This document shows positions 58,897-64,000 of a DNA stretch of 64,000 bases, piece after piece. Origin of the DNA: Shinella sp. H4-D48 (GTDB lineage: Bacteria; Pseudomonadota; Alphaproteobacteria; Rhizobiales; Rhizobiaceae); contig NZ_CP093337.1 of the NCBI RefSeq assembly GCF_022637395.1, forward strand, positions 1,348,001-1,412,000, in the 5' to 3' direction. The notes beneath the pieces are model-generated. The model saw nothing but the letters and a program-made list of their open reading frames with translations, was not told where the DNA came from and did not search any database. Numbering within the stretch: the first letter of the stretch is position 1; every line of letters starts with the position of its first letter. A program made the translations under genes and the position numbers.

Positions 58897-59916
58897 TCAG
58901 CGTGCGATGGCCGACAGCGTCAACTTGCGTTCGGCGCGCTCCTGCTGGGGCGAGCGGTTGTAAAGTTCGCGGTAGCACTTGGAAAAGTGCGAGGCCGAGA
59001 CGAAGCCGCAGGCGACTGCAACTTCCACGACCGGCATGGAAGACTGCACCAGCAAGTGGCGGGCACGGTCAAGCCGGATTTCCAGATAGTACCGGGCGGG
59101 CGAGCGGCCCATTTCCTGGCGGAAAAGACGCTCGATCTGGCGGCGCGACAGGTCCGCACCATCGGCGATCTCCAGCAGCGAGAGCGGCTCGGAGAGGTTC
59201 TTTTCCATCAGTTCGATGATCGACAGCACCTTGGCGTTCTGCACGCCGAGGCGGGCGCGCAGCGGCAGGCGCTGGCGGTCGTGTGGGCCGCGCACGCGGT
59301 CGGTGAGGGCCTGTTCGCAGACGCGGTTGACGAGGTTTTCGCCAAAATCCTGATCGATCAGGTTGAGCATCATGTCGAGCGAAGCCGTGCCGCCGGCGCA
59401 GGTATAGATGTTGCCGTCGATTTCATAGAGATCGGCATAGACGTCGGCCTGCGGGAATGCTTCGGCGAAGCCCGGCAGGTTCTCCCAATGGATGGCGCAA
59501 CGCTTGCCGGAAAGCAGACCAGCCTGCGCCAGCACATGGGCGCCGGTACAGAGCGAGCCCACGGCGATGCCGCGGTTGTAGACTTCGCGCAGCCAGGCAT
59601 TGACCGATTTGTTGGAGAAATCCTCCACATAAATGCCCGAACAGACCAGCACCATGGAGGGGCGGTTCTCGCCACCGAGATGCTTGCGCTCGTCGGCGAG
59701 GGAAGAATTTACCTCGATGCCGATGCCGCTGGAGGACAGCACCTGCTGGCCATCCGTGGAAGCGAGGCGCCAGGTGTAGGCCTCGTAGCCGAGCATGCGG
59801 TTGGCGATGCGCAACGTCTCGATTGCCGCCGAGAAGGGCAGCATGGAAAAGTTGGGCACGAGAAAGAAAACGAGAGAGCGCTTCTTGACGTCTTGCTTGT
59901 TCATCGGCGTGTCCAT
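58897..59916 (-). CDS. GlxA-type AraC-family regulator
   Basis: The 339-residue protein has an N-terminal DJ-1/PfpI-like domain (about 10-190; VFFLVPNFSMLPFSAAIETLR, VGSLCTGAHVLAQAGLLSGK with the fold's Cys) and a C-terminal AraC helix-turn-helix pair (LSLLEIADGADLSRRQIERLF, VVEVAVACGFVSASHFSKCYR). This architecture is shared by GbdR and related regulators of carnitine, glycine betaine or arginine use. The ligand is unknown. The ATG at 59916 is preferred to a TTG at 59952. No clear ribosome-binding site is visible. Confidence 0.88.
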   Translation of the reverse strand: MDTPMNKQDVKKRSLVFFLVPNFSMLPFSAAIETLRIANRMLGYEAYTWRLASTDGQQVLSSSGIGIEVNSSLADERKHLGGENRPSMVLVCSGIYVEDFSNKSVNAWLREVYNRGIAVGSLCTGAHVLAQAGLLSGKRCAIHWENLPGFAEAFPQADVYADLYEIDGNIYTCAGGTASLDMMLNLIDQDFGENLVNRVCEQALTDRVRGPHDRQRLPLRARLGVQNAKVLSIIELMEKNLSEPLSLLEIADGADLSRRQIERLFRQEMGRSPARYYLEIRLDRARHLLVQSSMPVVEVAVACGFVSASHFSKCYRELYNRSPQQERAERKLTLSAIAR

Positions 59917-59932
59917 GCTGGTGAGGCGGAAT

Positions 59933-60111
59933 GTCGCAATCGTCGCAGGCAATCCGGCCGTCGCGCTAGTATTTTTGCGACAGGAATAGGGATGGTTGCG
60001 ACCGGAGTGTATGCCGTATCGCTGGGATGTCAGCGTCTTCCGGCGAAATTATGACAAAAGCCCATCGGTTGCGTATTTGCGACGCCGTCTGCGCCCTGGC
60101 CGGATTGCGAC
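59933..60111. promoter_or_regulatory. TTGCGAC repeat cluster in divergent promoter region
   Basis: TTGCGAC occurs on the plus strand at 59975, 59996, 60077 and 60105 and inverted (GTCGCAA) at 59933. The first pair is spaced 21 bp, two helical turns, the second 28 bp. By chance about 0.02 copies are expected in 180 bp counting both strands. Direct repeats at 21 bp are typical AraC-family sites, so the adjacent GlxA-type regulator is the first candidate. Confidence 0.5.
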
Positions 60112-60192
60112 GATGGTATTTCGGCAAATGCAGCTGTTTGACAACACCGTCCGACACGGCGAGAAAAGCAGCCATCGAAAGAGAGGCGACAG

Positions 60193-60801
60193 ATGCTGCC
60201 AGATGGATATTCGGATGTGCCCGCGGGAAAGCTCGCGACAGTGGTGACGCACCTCGAAATGCGAACGTCGCCGCAACGTGGCCATGACCCTGAACAGCCC
60301 GCCGTGACGCTTGCGCGTTTCGAAAGGCCTGATACCGCATGGTATCGCGATCTATACGCCCGTGTCGGCACCGATTGGCTTTGGGATTCGCGGCTGAGAA
60401 TGGCGGAAGCGGATCTCACCGCCATCCTCACCCATCCCGACGTCGAAATCTACGCGGTGATGAAGGACGGGCGCGCCGAAGGCTTGCTGGAGCTGGATTT
60501 CCGCGAAGAGGGGGCCTGCGAACTTGCGTTTTTCGGCCTTACCCCCGCCATGGTCGGGAACGGCACGGGGCGCTGGTTGATGAACCGGGCGATCGCGCGC
60601 GCCTGGTCGCAGGAGGGACATGCGCCGATCGGGCGCTTCTGGGTCCACACCTGCACGCTCGATTCGCCACAGGCGCTGAATTTCTACATTCGCTCGGGTT
60701 TTGTGCCGGTGAAGCGGCAGGTCGAGGTCTTCGACGATCCGCGACTGACCGGCGTTTTGCCGGACACCGCGGCGCCCCAGGTGCCGATCCTGCGGGCCTG
60801 A
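60193..60801 (+). CDS. GNAT family N-acetyltransferase
   Basis: The 202-residue protein has the GNAT core: GLLELDFREEGACELAFFGLTPAMVGNGTGRWLM (acetyl-CoA loop GNGTGRW) and HTCTLDSPQALNFYIRSGFVPVKR. It transfers an acetyl group to an unknown amine. It is divergent from the GlxA-type regulator, and the two may be linked functionally. AGAGGCGACAG precedes the ATG. Confidence 0.9.
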   Translation: MLPDGYSDVPAGKLATVVTHLEMRTSPQRGHDPEQPAVTLARFERPDTAWYRDLYARVGTDWLWDSRLRMAEADLTAILTHPDVEIYAVMKDGRAEGLLELDFREEGACELAFFGLTPAMVGNGTGRWLMNRAIARAWSQEGHAPIGRFWVHTCTLDSPQALNFYIRSGFVPVKRQVEVFDDPRLTGVLPDTAAPQVPILRA

Positions 60802-60804
60802 TGC

Positions 60805-60842
60805 AAAACCGCCGGCTTGACGTTCAAAGTCAGAGCCGGCGG
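60805..60842 (-). terminator. Rho-independent terminator of the DUF1127 gene
   Basis: CCGCCGGCT (60809-60817) pairs with AGCCGGCGG (60834-60842), with an inner TGAC/GTCA stem. On the minus strand TTTT follows at 60805-60808. It lies 45 bp past the stop of the DUF1127 gene and also ends the GNAT transcript region. Confidence 0.75.
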
Positions 60843-60887
60843 CTTAGGCTTGGTCGATATGCGGCATGGCGCCGTTACAGTCTGCCC

Positions 60888-61103
60888 TCATCGTGTCGAC
60901 TGTGTCGCTGTCTTGGGCGCTGAGCGGAAGCCGATATCCTTGCGCAGGTCATAGGGCATGCTTTCCAGTTCACGCTCCAGCCGGCTGCGTTCCCATGCGG
61001 AGACGATCCGCCCGGAGAGGTCGCGGATGAAATGCGCGAAGGTGTGACCGAACCGGGCGCCAGTCGCGCGCCGTGCCTGCCGATGTTCCAGTATGAGTGT
61101 CAT
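60888..61103 (-). CDS. DUF1127 domain protein
   Basis: The 71-residue protein (MTLILEHRQARRATGARFG) has the DUF1127 pattern: ISAWxxRxRxxRELxxMxxxxLrDIGl, here VSAWERSRLERELESMPYDL and RKDIGF. In Rhizobiales such small basic proteins affect small-RNA and phosphate or carbon metabolism and are often controlled by the LysR regulator VtlR/LsrB. AAAGGA precedes the ATG at 61103. Confidence 0.88.
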   Translation of the reverse strand: MTLILEHRQARRATGARFGHTFAHFIRDLSGRIVSAWERSRLERELESMPYDLRKDIGFRSAPKTATQSTR

Positions 61104-61175
61104 GTTAGGTTCCTTTCGTGCTTGGGAGTTCCGAAAGGTCGCGACCATATTGAGACTGTGCCGCAACCTGATGCA

Positions 61176-61198
61176 TCAATCAAACGAATATATTTGAT
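61176..61198. promoter_or_regulatory. Candidate LysR binding site
   Basis: ATCAAA (61179-61184) and TTTGAT (61193-61198) form an inverted repeat with an 8-base spacer, 75 bp upstream of the DUF1127 gene. The 13-bp TCAATCAAACGAA at 61176-61188 recurs exactly at 61483-61495 before the LysR gene. This fits one regulator acting on both promoters. Confidence 0.45.
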
Positions 61199-61206
61199 CC
61201 GATTGA

Positions 61207-61425
61207 TCAGCATTCTTCATGGTCTGCGGTCGGTGGCCACTGGATATCCTGCTTGAGATAGTCGGGCAGCTGCGCCATTTCCCAAGCCGTATGATGCGCG
61301 GAGATGCGTCGGCGACGGGCCTGGATCCTCTCATTCACAAAACGCTGGATGGCGTAATAAAATCCATTTCCGCGGATGCGAACGGCAATCTCGCCGCCGA
61401 ATGCATGGAGTTTTTCGCTTTTCAT
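61207..61425 (-). CDS. DUF1127-like small protein
   Basis: The 72-residue protein (MKSEKLHAFGGEIAVRIRG) ends with ERIQARRRRISAHHTAWEM and LPDYLKQDIQWP, a variant of the DUF1127 C-terminus. GAGGA precedes the ATG at 61425. It is on the minus strand just upstream of the other DUF1127 gene and divergent from the LysR gene. Confidence 0.75.
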   Translation of the reverse strand: MKSEKLHAFGGEIAVRIRGNGFYYAIQRFVNERIQARRRRISAHHTAWEMAQLPDYLKQDIQWPPTADHEEC

Positions 61426-61542
61426 GGCGTTTTTTCCTCATGTTCGTTTGTTTACCCGTTGACTATCCGCCTCGCCGGGTCTTCAATCAAACGAAATGAA
61501 ATGAGCTTTGAATTCATTTTTTCTGATCCATGGAGATTGGCC

Positions 61543-62460
61543 ATGAACCTGTTGATGCGTCAGACCCTACCGCTGCTCGAACTGGATATCCTGCGGACGT
61601 TCGTGGCGATCGCCGAGACCGGGAACTTCACGACCGCCGCCGAGACCGTGCATCGCACGCCCTCTGCCGTCTCCATGCAGATCAAGAAACTGGAGGAGAT
61701 GCTGGGCTGCTCGCTGTTTCGCCGCGATGCCCGCTCGGTCGTGCTCACCCACCAGGGCGAGGTGCTCCTGTCCTATGCGCGCCGGCTGATCGCGCTCAGC
61801 AATGAAGCGGTCTCACGTTTCATGATGCCCGAAATGAATGGCGTCGTGCGTCTCGGCGCGCCTGACGATGTCGGTGAACTGATACTGCCGGAAGTGCTGC
61901 GGCGCTTTGCCGAGACCTATCCGTCCATCGCCGTCAACGTGTCGATCGAGACCAGCAGCAACCTGCGCCGCGCGGTCGCCGAGCGGCGTCTGGATCTGGC
62001 AATCTTCAATGCGACCGACGGCACGCTTCCTGTTCCCGGCGAGATCCTGTTGAAGGAGCAGCTGGTCTGGGCGGGCAAGAATTGCGGCAATGCCCATCTG
62101 AAGAATCCCCTCCCGGTGTCCGTGTGGGAAGAGGGCTGCATCTGGCGCGCACGCGCTCTGGAAGAGTTGAGCCGGTCGGGGCGTGATTTCCGCGTCGCCT
62201 ATTTCTGCGCGCACCATATGGGCCAGCGCGCAGCCATTCGCGCCGACCTCGCCGTTGCGCCCCTCGCACGCTTTCTGGTTGGTGATGACATGGTGGCGCT
62301 CGGAGAGAAGGATGGCCTGCCGGACCTCGGCCACTATCTCATCGGCCTCGTTGTCAACGAGGACCTGGACGCGCCCGCGCAAGCAGTCGCAGACTACATC
62401 CGCGCTGCCTTCGCCCGTATCGAGCGGCGGCCCATGGAGATGCTCCAGGTCGCCTGCTGA
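61543..62460 (+). CDS. LysR-family regulator, LsrB/VtlR-like
   Basis: The 305-residue protein has the LysR helix-turn-helix (LELDILRTFVAIAETGNFTTAAETVHRTPSAVSMQI, about residues 10-45) and an effector domain with APDDVGELILPEVLRRFAETYP and PLPVSVWEEGCIWRARAL. These segments are like LsrB/VtlR of Rhizobiales, which control DUF1127 genes and AbcR small RNAs. The start at 61543 follows GGAGA. Longer in-frame codons upstream run through the antisense DUF1127 gene. Confidence 0.88.
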   Translation: MNLLMRQTLPLLELDILRTFVAIAETGNFTTAAETVHRTPSAVSMQIKKLEEMLGCSLFRRDARSVVLTHQGEVLLSYARRLIALSNEAVSRFMMPEMNGVVRLGAPDDVGELILPEVLRRFAETYPSIAVNVSIETSSNLRRAVAERRLDLAIFNATDGTLPVPGEILLKEQLVWAGKNCGNAHLKNPLPVSVWEEGCIWRARALEELSRSGRDFRVAYFCAHHMGQRAAIRADLAVAPLARFLVGDDMVALGEKDGLPDLGHYLIGLVVNEDLDAPAQAVADYIRAAFARIERRPMEMLQVAC

Positions 62461-62472
62461 TCTCGGGTCGGA

Positions 62473-62504
62473 CGGTCGGGGCTCGTGCCCCGGCCTCGTT
62501 TTAC
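62473..62504 (+). terminator. Rho-independent terminator after the LysR gene
   Basis: CGGGGC (62477-62482), loop TCGT, GCCCCG (62487-62492), then GCCTCGTTTT. It ends the LysR transcript and overlaps the end of the convergent gene at 62501. Confidence 0.65.
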
Positions 62505-62899
62505 TCGTAGGTGTAGGACGCGCACATATCCGCGTCGCTCGACGGGACGTCCTGTGTCGAGAAGACCGCGACCGTTGTCGTGCTTGCGTCTCCCCAGGAG
62601 GCGACATAGGTCACGGGCTCGCCGCACAACCGGTTGCCGTTGAGCAGAACCGGGTCCTCCGGATCGGCGACGCTATAGACAGAGGCATTTACCGTTTCCC
62701 CGCCGACAACAAACGTATCGCCGACAAGCTGGTCGAAGGTGATCTTCTTGCCGTTCTCGAAGGTGATGCCGAAATCGTCGAACTCGATGTCGCCCGTAAT
62801 CGACATCGCGGTGTTGCTGATGGCCGAATAGCTGTCCGCAAGGGCCGGTGAGGCGAGCACAAGGGAAAGGGTCAGGATGAGAAGCTGTCTGCTGGTCAT
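62501..62899 (-). CDS. Exported protein of unknown function
   Basis: The 132-residue protein has a signal peptide (MTSRQLLILTLSLVLASPALADS). The mature part is acidic and beta-rich (DIEFDDFGITFENGKKITFDQLVGDTF) with two Cys (RLCGEPV, DMCASYTYE). It is next to another small exported protein in the same direction. No family is recognised. Confidence 0.75.
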   Translation of the reverse strand: MTSRQLLILTLSLVLASPALADSYSAISNTAMSITGDIEFDDFGITFENGKKITFDQLVGDTFVVGGETVNASVYSVADPEDPVLLNGNRLCGEPVTYVASWGDASTTTVAVFSTQDVPSSDADMCASYTYE

Positions 62900-62926
62900 G
62901 GACTATCTTTCGGGAATGGCTGCGCG

Positions 62927-63238
62927 TCAGTATCGGCGGCAGCTCATGGTACGGTTGCTTTCGGACGAGGAGAAGGACAACGTGTCGTCCGTGATCTCCG
63001 AGAGCGTGATGTAGACCTCGTCCGTAAGGAACAGCGTATAGGAGCCGTCGGAGCCCTCCTGAACTTCCTGAATGGTAAAGTCGTCGTCGCCGGTGCTGTA
63101 CACCGTGGAGGTGAAGACGAAGGGGGCTCCGTCGCAGTTCCATTCCCCGGTAAACGGATAGTCCTCCTGGGCGCTCGCAGAAAGGCTGCTTACGGAAAGC
63201 AGGACGAGGCAAAGCGCGGCAGGGCGGGCGAGCGACAT
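62927..63238 (-). CDS. Exported protein of unknown function
   Basis: The 103-residue protein has a signal peptide (MSLARPAALCLVLLSVSSLSASAQ). The mature part (TGEWNCDGAPFVFTSTVYSTG, ITDDTLSFSSSESNRTMSC) is a likely beta barrel with two Cys, similar in style to the neighbour downstream, so the two may be diverged relatives. The ATG at 63238 is chosen because the signal peptide begins there. Confidence 0.72.
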   Translation of the reverse strand: MSLARPAALCLVLLSVSSLSASAQEDYPFTGEWNCDGAPFVFTSTVYSTGDDDFTIQEVQEGSDGSYTLFLTDEVYITLSEITDDTLSFSSSESNRTMSCRRY

Positions 63239-63411
63239 GAAGATGCTTTCGTGAATGGCAGCGCAGCCGCGATGACCGCACGATAGATGCACGACCGACG
63301 CATGACGGCCTCGATCCATTCGCACACCATGCCGATAAACCGCCGAAAACAAAACAGAATTCTTATGCACGGTTCGAGCGCGCGGTAACCGCAGGGGTCT
63401 GCGGCCCCGGC

Positions 63412-64000
63412 CTATTCGCGGCTGCGACGCCGGCGGCGTCCGCCACCTTCGCCGCCGCCGTCGTCGGACAGCACCTTGCGTTCGGGCAGCGTTACAACCT
63501 TGGCCAGTTCGGGGAAGGGGTCCACCTTGTTCGGCATCGCCATGGCATTTACGAAGAGCTGCTGGAAATGTGGCTCGAGCGCCGTCTCGATCTTCTCGAT
63601 ACGGCCGACCTCGCGCTCGATCTCACGGCGGTGGTCGCGGTTGAGCAGCGCCATCAGAGCGCCCGTGCCCGCGGCATTGCCGACGGCCTTCACCTCGTTA
63701 AGGTCGCAATCCGGGATAAGGCCCAGCACCATCGCGTATTTCGGATCGATGAAGGAGCCGAACGCGCCGGCGAAGCGGATCGTATCGACATGGTCCACAC
63801 CCTGCTTTTCCATCAGCAGCTTGATGCCTGCATAGAGCGCCGACTTGGCAAGCTGGATGGCGCGGATGTCGTTCTGCGTCACCGTGATGCGCTGCTCGCC
63901 GTCATGCAGCAGGTAGGAGAAGGTGCGGCCGTTCTGCAGGACGCGCGGGCTTCTCTCCGCCATCGTGCCGTCGACGACGCCATCCTCGGAAATGAGGCCG
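63412..64000 (-). CDS. ASKHA-domain RACo-like corrinoid activator, partial (N-terminus outside window)
   Basis: The frame is open to the window edge: the residues before the internal ATG at 63963 read GLISEDGVVDGT, so the gene starts beyond 64000. The visible 195 residues match the C-terminal ASKHA domain of RACo-like proteins (ITVTQNDIRAIQLAKSALYAGIKLL, FAGAFGSFIDP, NAAGTGALMALL), which reactivate corrinoid methyltransferases using ATP and a ferredoxin-type domain. The protein ends in an Arg/Gly-rich tail. Confidence 0.85.
   Translation of the reverse strand, partial: GLISEDGVVDGTMAERSPRVLQNGRTFSYLLHDGEQRITVTQNDIRAIQLAKSALYAGIKLLMEKQGVDHVDTIRFAGAFGSFIDPKYAMVLGLIPDCDLNEVKAVGNAAGTGALMALLNRDHRREIEREVGRIEKIETALEPHFQQLFVNAMAMPNKVDPFPELAKVVTLPERKVLSDDGGGEGGGRRRRRSRE

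Noticed and set aside
58876-60054. 392-codon plus-strand frame
   Set aside because: It is the complement of the GlxA-type AraC regulator and has no recognisable domain.

Overview
The window is a chromosomal segment of an alphaproteobacterium, most likely of the family Rhizobiaceae (Rhizobium/Agrobacterium/Shinella/Ensifer group). This rests on the high-GC codon use, the DUF1127, DUF982, DUF1515 and GlxA/LsrB-type genes, and the overall style of the proteins. The genus cannot be fixed from the sequence alone. A complete-looking prophage of about 49.4 kb is integrated in a tRNA-Lys(CTT) gene.

Left chromosomal flank (1-2126): the end of an endonuclease/exonuclease/phosphatase gene, a PhzF-family gene and the tRNA-Lys gene. 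A perfect 50-bp direct repeat (2077-2126 and 51431-51480) covers the anticodon loop to the 3' end of the tRNA and marks attL and attR. The tRNA stays intact at attL. Its probable native terminator now lies beyond attR at about 51535.

Prophage early leftward operon (2201-13367, minus strand): integrase, excisionase-like protein, a PAPS-reductase-like PP-loop protein, a Lar-like zinc-ribbon protein, HNH nuclease, DUF5131 protein, and a recombination set (NinB-like, ERF annealing protein, DEDD exonuclease), with many small unknown genes joined by 4-bp overlaps. Control region (13368-16070): two promoters carry copies of a 13-bp palindrome close to TCACGYWGCGTGA. Also here are a KilA-N protein, a C1-like XRE repressor, a Cro/YdaS-like protein whose mRNA may be leaderless, an alphaproteobacterial LexA-type box, and a possible small RNA ended by tandem terminators. 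Rightward early and replication genes (16067-24581): GapR-like/ParB fusion, DNA methyltransferase, RusA resolvase, DnaB helicase, DUF1376 protein, DnaA domain-IV protein.

Late region (24907-51298): small membrane and secreted proteins, metallopeptidase, terminase (DUF2280 TerS and TerL), DUF4055 portal, scaffold, P22-type coat protein, head completion, neck, contractile sheath, tube, tail chaperone with a probable -1 frameshift, tape measure, baseplate hub/spike/gp25/J/DUF2612, fibres, then GH19 endolysin, holin-like protein and a spanin pair. The virion predicted is a contractile-tailed (myovirus) phage with a P22-lineage coat. Several genes lie on the opposite strand inside the late region and look like accessory cargo: a double-HNH nuclease between neck and sheath, and a five-gene cassette (GrlR-like, secreted SNase, Cys-rich secreted peptide, membrane protein, basic protein) between the tail chaperone and tape measure.

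Right chromosomal flank (51481-64000): acyltransferase, DUF924 protein, MscS channel with DUF3772, a small exported protein, two tandem double-receiver response regulators (the second with a GGDEF domain), a GlxA-type AraC regulator diverging from a GNAT gene across a promoter region rich in TTGCGAC repeats, two DUF1127 genes beside an LsrB/VtlR-like LysR regulator, two small exported proteins, and the C-terminal part of a RACo-like ASKHA protein running off the window.
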